Of a DNA stretch of 64,000 nucleotides, positions 1 through 10,675 are shown one piece after another (positions within the stretch are counted from its first letter, which is position 1; each line of letters opens with the position of its first letter). The DNA is from Lichtheimia corymbifera B2541 (Eukaryota; Mucoromycota; Mucoromycetes; Mucorales; Lichtheimiaceae), in assembly GCA_000697475.1 (NCBI GenBank), contig JNEU01001027.1, positions 1 to 64,000 on the forward strand. Direction: 5' to 3'. A program made the position numbers and the translations under genes. The notes under the pieces are model-generated. The model made no database searches, was not told the origin of the DNA, and was given only the letters and a program-made list of their open reading frames with translations.

Positions 1-330
1 CAATCGTCTGATGTATCCATGCTCAACCTTGACCCCTCGCCAATCGAGAACCACAACGACAACATCATCAGCGATTTCATTCCTGATGATTTTAATGACA
101 ATACGCCTGCACCAAAGCCTCAGCCTCAATCCAGCCTTCAAGATTATATCATTCAAACGTATCCCATGTCTGATCACGCCCAAAATATCATTGCCTCTTT
201 ACCGCCTTTAATTCTAGAACAACTCTCTGCCACCCTTAAGCAACAAGGAAAACCTCTTGTTTCCTCCACACCGCCATCATCACGTTCCCTGGGGAGTTCC
301 TCTTCGATGAGGAACCATGATCCTGTTTAA
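1..330 (+). CDS. 3' end of an unidentified gene (partial)
   Basis: An open frame runs in from the left edge and stops at 330 (TAA), giving about 109 C-terminal residues. The protein is rich in Asn, Pro, Ser and Asp. It has a short hydrophobic stretch (ASLPPLILEQL) that could be a helix, followed by a Ser-rich low-complexity tail. No catalytic motif is visible. Composition resembles the disordered tail of a fungal regulator, but that is only an impression and the function is unknown. A repeat element begins about 110 bp beyond the stop, so the 3' flank is short. Confidence 0.5.
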   Translation, partial: QSSDVSMLNLDPSPIENHNDNIISDFIPDDFNDNTPAPKPQPQSSLQDYIIQTYPMSDHAQNIIASLPPLILEQLSATLKQQGKPLVSSTPPSSRSLGSSSSMRNHDPV

Positions 331-442
331 ACTTCCTCTCATTTATCACATTTTGTACCTGCCGCGGCTTCTGTCACTCTACGTATACGTAGTCGCATAA
401 ATAAAATAAGCCCCGCAAGGGCCATACAAAAAAAAAAAAAAA

Positions 443-870
443 GTTTCACGATCGTCGTGGCCAATCTCAAATTTCGCAATGTCACCACCAGCCTCGTCAG
501 AAAAAAAAATTCAAGAGGTCGACTTTGGCTGGTGGAGACATTGCGAAATCTAGGATTGGCCACGGCGATCGTGAAACTTCTACATAAGGTGCGCTTCACC
601 CAGACCAGCAACTTTGTTCTATGAACGACCCCACGTTTCACTATAAAGTTTAGAGATACGGGCACCTTTATGTTTAACATATGCTGTAAGCGTGATGCTA
701 TATGCAAAGTGATCTTGGTTCATTGTCAAGCAGCTATACCCTAATAGAGCCAAAGATGCAGAGGGACGTGTTTGTGTAATACAGCTCATTTGCATGATAC
801 TTCACAATGAACAAACACCACTCTCCATATAGCATCACGCTTAAAGCATATGTAAAAATACAAAGGTGCC
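443..870. repeat. Foldback repeat element, copy 1
   Basis: Two arms at 443-493 and 527-577 are near-perfect inverted repeats around a loop of about 33 bp; both carry GTTTCACGATCG or its complement. The sequence then runs to about 720, and 790-868 is the inverse of about 650-720, a second fold centred near 750. The left side is cut at a run of 16 A (427-442). Related sequence lies at 47948-48526, 52646-53140, 53385-53800 and 56460-56620. No protein is visible inside, which fits a non-autonomous element. Confidence 0.75.
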
Positions 871-1955
871 TGTATCTACAAGTTGTCATGATGAATTGTA
901 GCATCTTTATGAGAACAAAGTTGATCAGCATGGCCGAGAGGACCTTCTGACCAAGTTTCATATTCGAGATGACCAATATCGGCGGGCCCGGTCCGTACAT
1001 CTTTTCTATGTTTCCGTCCGTACAGTTGGACGCTGCCATTCAAAATCTTCATAATGAAGTGTGGCATCTTTAGGAGAACGAAATTACTCGCCGTGATCGA
1101 AAGTACCTTGCATGAATGTTTCAGGCTGGAGATGGGCAATCTCAGGCTCAGGGAGCGTCGAGCCTACTTTTGCCCTACATTTGGGCCGCCCCGCATTCAA
1201 AACTTTTATAGTGAAACCTGCGATTTTTAAATGAATGGAGTTGATCAGCATGTCCCAGCGAACCTGCTGACAAAGTTTCAGGTTCGAGATGGGCAATCCC
1301 AAGGTAATACATACTGTATCGATAAATCATAAATCCGGCGCATTCCCAATTTCCGACCATCCATAGTAAACCCCACATTATACCCTACCATTCAAAATTT
1401 TCAAATGAAGTGTGTGTTCTTTATTAATACAAAGTTGATCAGCATTACCAAGAGCATCTTGTGTGAAAGTTTCAGGTTCGAGAGAGGCAGTCAAGGTCAT
1501 GGATTAATTTATAGTCGTGTGCATGGATATGTCTGACTGTGCCTGACCTATTTAATTTCCACCTCTTCCACTCTCAGCCTCTTCCCTCTCCCTCCTCCCA
1601 TTCTCAACTGTTGCCCCATTCAAGTACAACCACCACCTGCGAACGATTGTCCTGCTTCAACCCGTCATGTCATTGCTGCAACTTTCTTGATCCGATTGTC
1701 TTTGACTAAATGAGCAAGGTCATGGCGTGTACACCCCACTACAGCAATACCTGCATTCCTTGACACTGCACGTTTTCTTGTACACTCTTCTGCCATAACC
1801 AATCGTAACAGCATTCATTCCAGCAGTTGCCATTAGCAAGGCCTTTAGTCTATTGTCTTTCTCACTTGCAGCAACATGCCTTACAGCCTTGTTCACATGG
1901 ACAGCAGATAGCCATTGTATCGAAGCAGCTTTATTTACGTGAAGCAACATTCTTT
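870..1955. repeat. Degenerate tandem repeats; inverted copy of 55145-56400
   Basis: Between 870 and 1500 a core (AAAGTTGATCAGCAT and variants) recurs near 917, 1078, 1248 and 1431, so the units are about 160-185 bp. The core is related to the arms of the foldback element. From about 1560 to 1955 the sequence is non-tandem. Read on the opposite strand, the whole block matches 55145-56400; for example TAGCCATTGTAT at 1910 matches the complement of 55175. Short ORFs here look like by-products of the repeat. Confidence 0.75.
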
Positions 1956-2344
1956 AATACATGCGACTTCTTCTGGAACTGGATGTATTTTGGTACATGG
2001 ATGGAAGGAATTGGAGTATATACAACGCGTGGAGAACGGCTGTGTCCATTGTGAAGTTGACCATTATACGAGATGCTGTCATCCTGAACGATTGGTGCAT
2101 CCAATGTCATCGCAGCTACAATCAACACCCTTTGTGCGACCTGTCAACCGAATACAACCATCATCATCCAACTCCATGTTTTGACACGCCTTGCATCAAG
2201 TAGCACCACACATGCACCCATTCACCTTGGCAATGTCCACGCTCAAAGGATAGAAGCATTCCAAATGATGTATCTTACCTATCGAATCTATTCGTTGCAC
2301 CTTTCGTTCTATCTCTTGTGAATGTGATGTTGGATTAAAGGATT
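1956..2344. other. Gene-less stretch
   Basis: I see no convincing gene. Overlapping short ORFs on both strands have no recognisable motifs. The match to the 55 kb repeat ends near 1955, so this looks like unique sequence or an unrelated old repeat. Confidence 0.4.
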
Positions 2345-2644
2345 GTGTCGGTAACCATTTCTAAGTCTTATGGTGTAAGAGGCCTTCCTTCTTTCTGGGT
2401 TGGATCTCGTCGTGTGTGGGTGCATTGTATTATAGAGAGGATTGTAAAAGTGGACCCACTTGTGAATGCTGTGATAAACGAAAAAGAGAATAAGAGAAAG
2501 GGACTGATTGATCCATTGTATCTTGAATTGAATTTGGACCTTGTTGATGGTAGTGATGGTATGTCAAAGATAGTCAACGATCGTACCTTTATGCAACGGC
2601 TAAAAAGTTTCTATTTTCGCTTTCGCCCCTTTTCGTGCCTTTAG
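2345..2644 (+). pseudogene. Possible relic of an amidase (FAAH-like) N-terminal segment
   Basis: A 99-residue open frame contains IERIVKVDPLVNAVI. This resembles the conserved amidase-family segment 'YIERI..VNPLLNAVV' that precedes the catalytic core of fatty-acid-amide-hydrolase-like enzymes. The Gly/Ser-rich signature and catalytic Lys/Ser residues are absent, and no further amidase sequence is seen up to 2858. It may be a fragment left in repeat-rich DNA, or a chance resemblance. Confidence 0.2.
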
Positions 2645-2858
2645 TTTAGTGCTCATTGTTTCTATTATTCTTTGTTATCGAATACCATCACCCAACCATG
2701 CTTGATATCCCAGACTTTGATTGACGTATGCAACATTGTTTCGCCATTCTTATCTCACAACCATAATAATGATAAGCTGCATTGCATATAGCTGATAATA
2801 ACATCATCCTCTGCTTCATTGTTTCATGATAATACATAAACTTCGATTCTATTCTTGC

Positions 2859-4417
2859 TTAATTTCTCGAGCAACCTGATTTCTTGACAATCTCAGCAGG
2901 ACAAGTGACCTCTTTGAAGGTAACCGATGGGTTATCAGCGTTCTATGGAGATGAGATGTGAGATAAAAATCCAGCAACAAGCACACGTGATGATTTTATG
3001 CATACTTTGAACCAGTTGAAACGCCATTCACATCCTGCCTGGAGATGTTTGGGCAAGGTGTCGCACTGAGAAGCCGAGCTGATGCCACCATAACGTTCAC
3101 CCCAGCCATTGGAAGGAGCATTCCATTGGGATTGGCATCCGTTAAAGATACCAACACCACCACCAGGGATTTGCAAGTCAAATTGGTTTCCAGAAAGATC
3201 ACCACCCGTGTTGGTAGACTACATACAAATACAAAAGATATTAAAGAATGGAAAATAAAACCCATACAACAACCTTCTATCATGATGATTACCTGAACAA
3301 CCATACGTTTGCCCTTGACTTCACCTGATGTGAATGTAAGCTCGTAGCAGCTGCAGCAAGTCTCGGATTCACCCTTGCCAGAAAGAGCAGTAGCAGCAAA
3401 ACCATAAGCTAAATCGTCGTTTACAGCCCAAGGTTGGTTGTCATTGCACATGTAACCAGAGCCACCATTGCATCCACTCTATTGTACAACATGAGTCATT
3501 TGCTGGTTATTTTTATAAATGACGTTTACCTGTTCATTGGCATCAACGAGCTTGATACCATCGGCAGCACAAGTTTTGACGGGAGAACTAACATCAGCCT
3601 TATCTGGCCAACTGCATGATGCCTTGCAGCAATCCCAATAGCGAGTAGTGTGGCCTTCACCTGAAGCACCACCAGAGATAGGCTTGTAATTCGAGCTACT
3701 GGATGATGATGAAGGGGAAGAGGCTGCTGTTGTAGTGGTTGTAGTAGCCGTTTCCTTGTTGTTGCTTTCGACAGTGGTCGTGGTGGTAGTGGGCTTGGCG
3801 TCATCTTCAGTGGTTGACACAGTTGCGGTAGGCTCAGGCTGCTTTTCAGAAGCAGTTGAAGTAGTGCTGGTAGCAGTAGGCTTGACTTCAATGGTGGATT
3901 CAGCGCTGTTGGAGTTCTCATGACCAGCATCAGAAGAAGCAGCAGCGGAAGAAGATCCTATTATAATAATGTATGCATTGGTATCTCCTAATTGTCTTCT
4001 TTTTTTATTCCTCCCTTACCCCATTGATATTTAGGCAAGCATTGCGAATACCATGCATTGGCCTTGACACACTTGAAGCCATCAACACAGCACTTGGATC
4101 CGGTAAATGATTTGCCTATTATAATAAATAACATCAGCCAAAGTTTGCACTACATGCACCACGCTTGCATAAAATTGATGCTTACCGCCGCATTGTTCAT
4201 AAGCCTTGGAACAATCTGATTTGGCATTGTCAACAGGAACACATTGGGAATAGTAATCATTTTGCACCGTGCACTCATAGCCTTCGGTACAGCACTCATT
4301 GCCTTCAAATCCCTTACCGCCGCAACGTCCGTATGGTGGATTTTCGCAGTCGGCTGCAGCTATCAGCTGATGGGCACCAGCAAAGACGACGAGGAAACCA
4401 ATAAAAGAAGTACGCAT
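2859..4417 (-). CDS. Secreted endoglucanase: two CBM1 domains plus GH45
   Basis: A secreted endo-beta-1,4-glucanase cutting internal bonds of cellulose. Six exons join in frame: 4417-4186, 4115-4020, 3957-3530, 3478-3293, 3218-3006, 2942-2859 (412 aa). Order: signal peptide (about 1-21); a Cys-rich CBM1 ([11 protein letters not shown]...); a second CBM1 split by intron 1; a Thr/Ser/Pro linker of about 90 residues; then the GH45 domain. The family signature [12 protein letters not shown] gives the probable catalytic base Asp218. [17 protein letters not shown] keeps the probable acid Asp328. Two N-terminal CBM1 modules match the zygomycete (Rhizopus RCE-type) arrangement. A TATA box lies about 80 bp upstream of the start. 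I am confident of the family; exact ends are hand-built. Confidence 0.93.
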
Positions 4418-4497
4418 GATGATTGACTAAGAGTCTAATAAAGGAATGGGAAGGGGAGAGATTGGTTCTGCTGGATGATGGCATTCAAAACAATGAC

Positions 4498-4506
4498 CTT
4501 TTTATA
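4498..4506 (-). promoter_or_regulatory. TATA box of the GH45 gene
   Basis: The minus strand reads TATAAAAAG here, about 80-90 bp upstream of the ATG at 4417. This is a usual spacing for a fungal core promoter with a short leader. Confidence 0.55.
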
Positions 4507-5505
4507 CACAATTGACAAGCCATTGTAGTTACACGCGCAGTATAAGCAATGTATCATTCGTGTTACATTGACCATGATGCATTATTTACCATGGGTGTAT
4601 AGTACAATGATCGGCTTCTTATTCATATGGATCTAGAGCCTCGGACAGCTCTTCTTTCCATGTTTATTTCACCACTCATGGTAGCCTAGTACATACGCCT
4701 ATAAAGTCACCATCATCATACATACCAAAATAGAGCGCATGGGTATTCCAGAAAATGGTCATGTCATCCTATAAAGCATGTTGGCAGTGACATGGTTGTT
4801 GTCAACATTGATGAGCTAAGCAAATTTTGAAAATCATTGGGTTGTGTAACATGTGCCCAACAAGGGAAATGTCCGAGAAATTATTCCGCAGTGACTGATG
4901 AGTGAAGCACGGTAGTCAAGCATATGATGTGAATGTCGCCATGTGCAACCACAAGAGTCCATGCAATCATGTTATGCCCATCAACTTCCTTATTGGTTCA
5001 TTGTTGCCGTTGCCCGAGGTTTTGATGGGTTAATTGCAAAAAGATTAAGACTGTACGACACACGGCACTCGACGGCATCGATTGCGATCTCGACTGCAGT
5101 GACTGATTGACGGGAAAAGGTCGCTATTCTTTCTCCTTGTTCTCGGCAAATCCTGGGAACCAAACAAAGTTTGTGTCTGCTATTGACGTGTCTAGAAGAA
5201 GGGGATGTTGCCTTTCGGTCAAATAACAAGCACCACTCTTCTCCTCCTCCTAATAATGATATATACACACACATACACATACATACACAACAAGGGGAAG
5301 TATCGGTTCACACAATGATTGCTTATGCATCTGGTGCTAGATTGACAATCCACCCTGGAAGCTCCCTTTAACATGGTTGTGTGTAGAATTGAACCTGCTG
5401 TGCCAGTAAGAGATTAAAAAGAACTCGACATGCTGTCCTCTTATGACACATTTACATAAAGACATCTCTCTCTTGTGTCAACTTTTGTGTGCAGCATCTT
5501 GCATC
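4507..5505. other. Divergent intergenic region between the GH45 and bZIP genes
   Basis: About 1 kb between two divergent genes, so it should hold both promoters. I see no RNA gene or coding exon. A CA/TA-rich tract lies at about 5256-5290. On the plus strand, TTTTGTGTGCAG just before 5490 looks like an intron acceptor and could end a 5' UTR intron of the bZIP gene. Confidence 0.4.
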
Positions 5506-6153
5506 ATGTCATTGAGTGTCGACTTTGATCCCAAGCCTATGGCGATTTCATCCATCATCTCAACCACTTCTTCTGGTTCGGCCAACAGCAGCCATGCATC
5601 ATCTTCATCCACCTCTTCATCATCATCGTCGTCTAGCCATAATAGCTATCAATCAAGCACTCCACCCTCGTCATCCCCATCTTCGGTGCCGAGTTCGCCT
5701 GAGAACAAGTACAACCCAATGATAAATCATGCGTCTGCTTCACCCACACCCCATCATCACCACCACCATCATGCATCCCATGTGCCACCACCACCTACTT
5801 CCCCGGCATTGTCACTCCAGGAACGTCGCCAGAGAAACAAGGCAGCATCTGCAAAGTATCGAGCAAAAAAGAATCAGCAATACAGCGAGATGCGATCATT
5901 GATTGCATCTCTCACCAAGGAAAATGAGCTATTGTCACGACAGCTAGAGCACATGCGTCGAGAAAATAGTCGTCTCAAGGTTACGTGTGATCGATTGCGA
6001 GGCAAAAAAGTGGCAGCAAAAATCCTAAAACAGCTGCTCGCATCAAAATCATCCCAAGCCGAAGCATATGGTCCATTGCAATTTGACTTGAATGAAGAGG
6101 ACGATGATGATGAGGATCATGATGCTGATGAGATGGATAATCATCATCGTTGA
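5506..6153 (+). CDS. bZIP transcription factor
   Basis: A single-exon nuclear DNA-binding protein, about 215 aa. The N-terminal half is Ser/Thr/Pro-rich with a run of seven His. The basic region ERRQRNKAASAKYRAKK (about residues 106-122) has the bZIP pattern N-x-A-A-S-A-x-x-R, closest to the fungal Cys-3/Met28-like type. A leucine-zipper coiled coil of about 40 residues follows, then an acidic Asp/Glu-rich tail. An in-frame ATG at 5443 would add 21 hydrophobic residues. I prefer 5506 because the sequence before it looks like an intron end. Target genes are unknown; sulfur or amino-acid control is only a guess from the basic region. Confidence 0.85.
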   Translation: MSLSVDFDPKPMAISSIISTTSSGSANSSHASSSSTSSSSSSSSHNSYQSSTPPSSSPSSVPSSPENKYNPMINHASASPTPHHHHHHHASHVPPPPTSPALSLQERRQRNKAASAKYRAKKNQQYSEMRSLIASLTKENELLSRQLEHMRRENSRLKVTCDRLRGKKVAAKILKQLLASKSSQAEAYGPLQFDLNEEDDDDEDHDADEMDNHHR

Positions 6154-6506
6154 TTATAAGCCGTGTCATTCTTCGTTTCTCTTTTTTTGATGTTATATTA
6201 TGTCTCATTTATAATTGCGTTGTTTTCCTCTTTGTAAGCAAACAAATGTATGCTCATTCTTGAAACAGTAGTAGCAGTATAATAAAGAAAGCATCAATTC
6301 ATGGCAACACTATGCTTGCATATGGACATGCTAGTATGTATACATTGACAGGTGCGTACACACATACTTTTTTATGACGTCGATTATGGGCAAGACGTAC
6401 GTATATAAGTAGAAAGGGCATGGGCTACATACATAATGGATCTAAAACCCCCCATGACTGAAACAAATGCCTTATATGATTTGGAAACAAACATTCATGC
6501 AAGTCT
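6154..6506. promoter_or_regulatory. Promoter region of the PL14-like gene: CRE-like site and TATA
   Basis: TGACGTC at about 6375-6381 is a classic bZIP/ATF-type site, and TATATAAG at about 6402-6409 is a TATA box about 100 bp before the ATG at 6507. The first 150 bp should be the 3' UTR of the bZIP gene. A link between the neighbouring bZIP factor and this site is inference only. Confidence 0.45.
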
Positions 6507-7738
6507 TTGTTTCATCCGATTATGCACACGTTTGTCGTTTTGGTGTCTACTACCATAGCAACACTGCTGGTTGCTGCACATCAAGCAGGTGATCCCGTAA
6601 TTACTGCCAAATGTGCAACTTTTCCACGTGCAAGACAACAACCCAACACGCCACGAGCTATGGAGTTGGGCATGAATCAGACATGGTATGCAGAGATGCC
6701 TTGTACCAATATGACCGAGGGAACGAAAACAACTGCCGATGATCTAGAGGATTTCATTCAGGCGGAATGGGGTGCTCGAAAATCTGGTTTCTATGCACCA
6801 GGAGATGTATCATTTGTCACGGATCCATTTGGCAACAGAAGCAGCAGCAGCAGTGATGATTCCGCGGTAATGCGTGTTTATTACCAAAAGGGCTCTTACA
6901 CACCCAGCGGATCGGATGATGATGTTACGGGTGGCTGTCAATTTTACATGTCACCTTTTGAAGGGCAAGCATTCAAAAAAGGATTGGTACGATATGATGT
7001 GGCCTTTTCAGATAACTTTGATTGGGTCAAGGGTGGCAAGTTGCCTGGTGTCTTTGGTGGTAAGTTTATTGAGAAGAAAAGTGCACATTAATTATTGCTC
7101 ACACATTGGATAGGTGCGCATGGAACCCGCGGCTGTACGGGTGGTGATATGGCTAATGGAGATAATTGCTTTTCAGTACGCTTAATGTGGCGTGAAAATG
7201 GTAAGACGATGAATTCCAAAAGTGCGTGTACGTTGTATTAATATATGATGATGATAAAATAGGAGAAGGAGAAGCATATGCCTATTTACCACCTAGCAAC
7301 CATGATCTATGTCACACAGAGGGCATTATGTGTAATGACGAATTTGGTACATCATTGGGACGAGGCTACCTCCAGTTTGAGAGACAAAAATGGAGCACCA
7401 TTGAGATATTTGTGCAAATGGACGACCTGGACAAGCCAAACGGCATCTTGCGTGTATGGCAGGATGGTCGACCTGTGATTTATATTGAAGGTCTTTCATT
7501 CCGCACTATCAGATCATTTGCTGTATCAGATGTCCTTTTCAGCACGTTTTATGGCGGTGGATCGAGTGATTATGCTGCTACCAGTGACACTTTTGCCTAC
7601 TTTCGCAATGTGCAGTTCAGCGTAGGCGAGCCAGAAACGCTTGTTCCACCTCCAAGCATGGCATCATTATCCACCACATCACCCATCCTCCTTATTGTTC
7701 TTTGTTTTATCTCATGTATATGGTCATTGTATTCATAA
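6507..7738 (+). CDS. Secreted polysaccharide lyase 14-like protein (alginate/glucuronan lyase fold)
   Basis: Exons 6507-7059, 7114-7200 and 7263-7738 join in frame (371 aa; a second Met at 6522 is possible). A hydrophobic signal sequence starts the protein. The core has motifs I associate with PL14/alginate-lyase-like fungal proteins: CQFYMSPFEGQAF, NFDWVKGGKLPGVFGG, CFSVRLMWRENG, CNDEFGTSLGRGY and LFSTFYGGGSSDYA. Such enzymes cleave uronic-acid polymers by beta-elimination, and Mucorales walls contain glucuronic-acid polymers, so self-wall remodelling is possible. The C-terminus ends in a hydrophobic segment after a Ser/Pro stretch, as in GPI-anchored or membrane-tethered wall enzymes. Substrate cannot be read from sequence. 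Confidence 0.8.
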
Positions 7739-7884
7739 GTGGAATATATAAAGTGTTATTACAAGCGTTCTTTCTACATATGTGAGATCCAAATTCCGTC
7801 GTTCAAGCCTTGAGTAAAGTCACTTGTTTTTTCTTTCCACTTGTTCTCTTGCTCCGATCGATCGATCACGTCTCTTTTCCACCA

Positions 7885-9456
7885 ATGGCTCAAGTAACAG
7901 AACAACCTGCCATCGACAACGAAGCCCCTCCTGCTGCCGATGTCCCAGCATTCCTCGGTTTGACGCAACAACAGTCGGCATTGCTCGTCGCCCTTTACAA
8001 CGAAACCGATCCCGAGTTTGCAAAGCAGATCCCCACTGCTCTCCCAGTTGCCGCTCAACAACTCGCAGCCGAATACGAAAAACGCAACAGTGTTGGAAAG
8101 AAGGTATGAAAAGAAACAAACGAAAAGACGAAACATGGTTGTTAAATGGGTATATTACATATATCTTTAGCTCGAGCGTGCCAATGCAAAGTTTATGGAG
8201 GAATATCAAGAATTTGAAAAGGCACAACAAGAAGCAGTGGAGCGATTATCCAAGGCAAGCGACATGAGCATTGACAAGGCTGCTGAAGGTCTTGATTTGT
8301 CTGGAGCATCCATCCATGATTTGATCCTTGGCAGTTTCTTGTATGGTGGTGTACGCAGCGCAGAGGCTGAAAAGAACAAGGAAGCCATGAGTCCAGTTGC
8401 AAGCCCCAACTTTGATGGTGCAAAAAGTCTTTTGGAACTCGCATTCAGCAAGGGATCCTCTATGGCTGCTGTACAAATCGGTTCTCTCTATGTGCAAGAG
8501 GATAAGCTCGCTGGTGGTAAAAACATGAAGAAGGGAGAGGATTGCAAGGAGGTCGCATTCTCGTGGTATAAAAAGGCTGCCGATATGGGTAACCCTGTAA
8601 GTATAACAGAGACATTGGATGTGATCCGGTTATTAATATGGTATATTAGATGGCTTGTCACAAGTTGGGCTTTTTTTACGAACGTGGTTACGGTTGCACT
8701 CAAAACATCCAGGCTGCTATTGAAGCATACGAGAAGGCATTTGCTGAGGGATATCCTGATGCTGCACACAATCTTGGCTTGATCCGACAGGGCTTGAATG
8801 CTATCACTGCACCTTTCAAGGACAGCAAAAAGGCCATCGAACACTTTGAGCGTGCCAAGCAGTGGGGTTATGCACCATCCGCCAATGCACTCGGTCGCAT
8901 GTATCTTCTCATGGCCAAGAACTCTGAATATGCAAAGGAGTGTGGAGATCCCAGCAATGACAAGGATGAATATATCGTCACTGGCATTGACTTTATGGAA
9001 TATGCAGCTGACAATGGTGATGCCGATGCTATGCTGATGCTTGGTCTTATCTTTGGATCCAAGGACTATGGCCTTTACGACATGGATAAGGCTCAGAATT
9101 ATATGGAGCTCGCACTTGTTCGTGGTGATGTCGAGGCCTTTGCTTATCTCGTTCGTATCTTGCGCGCAAAGATGGCAGCCAAGGTTGCACTCGAGAATGA
9201 AAACATGGAGAACTTTGAACGTCTTAGCGATGCTGAAAAGCAAAAGTTGATCCAGCAACTAGCAAAGGAAGCTCTTCCAGAGAATGTTCGTCACAAGCAA
9301 TGCTCCAACACCTATTGTACCAAGACTGAAGAAAACAAGGGCGACTTTAAAAAGTGTGGTCGTTGTCAACGTGTCTCTTATTGCTCCCGTGAATGCCAAA
9401 AGGAGCACTGGAAGGCTGGTCACAAGGTGGTGTGCACTGAACAAAAGCAGCAATAG
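7885..9456 (+). CDS. Sel1-repeat protein with C-terminal MYND zinc finger
   Basis: Exons 7885-8103, 8171-8596 and 8650-9456 join in frame (483 aa). The start is the ATG in ACCAATGGCT; an in-frame upstream Met at 7810 is less likely. The middle is a chain of Sel1-like (TPR-type) helical repeats, e.g. AAIEAYEKAFAEGYPDAA and ACHKLGFFYERGYG. The C-terminus has a MYND zinc finger with the C-x4-C ... C-x2-C ... C-x3-C ... H-x3-C pattern (CSNTYC ... CGRCQRVSYCSREC ... HKVVC). Both modules bind proteins, so it is probably a scaffold or adaptor. No enzyme domain is visible and the partners are unknown. Confidence 0.85.
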
Positions 9457-9543
9457 ACACTCCTCTTTGTATTTCCCCCCATTTGTATTTTTCATTTTTC
9501 GTCACTAGTCATGTAGATATACAACATATACATCATCGTTTGC

Positions 9544-9955
9544 TTATTTCTTTTTACTCTTCTTTTCGTCCTTATCGAATACGGGTGTTGGCTGCTTTCC
9601 TTCTTTATCGTGAGGATTCTAGATACACATATGTTAGTCTTTGTTATATGCTGGGGATAAATGATGATATTATACTTGCCGCATGTTTACCAGGATCATT
9701 CCAATATTCAGGATCCACGTGCTCAGAAGACTGTTGGGATGCTTCTTCTTCGTCCATCATTTTCTCCAAGTATTCCTTGGTTTCTTTGTCACTCTTGTTT
9801 TTTTCATTGGATCGATCTGCGGTTGCATAGAAACGACGACGCATAGTGGGTATTGTTGTGTTATAGCTGATAGCAGTGACATTGCGAGGATGAATAAATG
9901 CCCGTTGTTGTATTCTAAAATTGCGTGGTACTACAATCATGATGTTGGGTCGCAT
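9544..9955 (-). CDS. Small, probably mitochondrial protein; GC-AG intron
   Basis: Exon 9955-9680 and exon 9618-9544 give about 116 aa. The N-terminus is rich in Arg, Ser and Thr with few acidic residues and includes RRRFYATA, typical of a mitochondrial targeting peptide. The mature part is highly charged (Lys/Glu/Asp), with EYWNDPGKHANPHDKEGK near the junction. The donor reads G|GCAAGT, the usual GC-AG form; the acceptor is TCTAG. Without splicing the frame ends after a short hydrophobic tail. A nearby GT donor (GTAAAC) leads to an early stop after four residues. I do not recognise the family. Confidence 0.55.
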
Positions 9956-10675
9956 AGTTTAGAGAAAAAAAGTGAATGTGTGAAAGGGAAATGCCAAAAA
10001 GTGATCGTCTCGGAGCATATATATTGAAACCATGGGAAGCTCAATTTTGGTGAAAAAGACAACAGCGATCACGCATGAATCGGAATATTCATTTATGGGG
10101 CTAGTAAAGCGCTCGGGGCAATGAAAGTCCATCGGGATCATTTTACCCAATCACGACATCCGATAACGATACCACCAACCACTCTGATGATTGGTCCGAT
10201 AAGAAATTGCGACACACGATGTATACAATCCAGGCGTGCATTCATTGGTGGGAGGATGTGTCAACACAACATTGCCTTTGCAGAAAGCAGTAAAAAAAGA
10301 AAAAAGAGCAAGAGCGCTGTTCCACTTGCTGGGCTTTTTGGTAACTTGTTATCACTTGCCCTTTTTGTCCTTGACATGGATCGCCAGGGGCAAGCATTGA
10401 TCTCTATAGAATCAAATAAAGAGGAATTAATCGAGACTATGCATGAGCCATACATATTGAGCCTATGTATGGCAAGCAAGCAAGCTGTAACCAGTGGGCG
10501 CATGTGGTTGGTGTACCTAGGATACTTGAAAGTTTATGGTGGGGTTGTACAAAGACAGCCTCGGGTATTCAAGGGACACAGAAAAAAAAACACATATATA
10601 AGCTAAACATCCAAACGCGCGAAAACCACCCAGAGGGAAAAAGTAGTTTGGTTTCTTGTTTGTGCTTTTTGAAAA
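9956..10675. other. Divergent intergenic region upstream of the GATA gene
   Basis: About 720 bp between two divergent genes. A 161-codon open frame (10121-10606, +) has no motif and no sensible composition, and I do not call it. TATATAAG at about 10595-10602 is a good TATA box about 75 bp before the GATA-factor ATG. Confidence 0.45.

Noticed and set aside
8488..9258. 256-codon open frame on the minus strand
   Set aside because: Exactly antisense to the Sel1/MYND coding exons, with no motif of its own; a codon-bias shadow.
10121..10606. 161-codon frame (+) in the GATA-gene promoter region
   Set aside because: No family motif and no coding-like composition. It overlaps the GATA-factor promoter.
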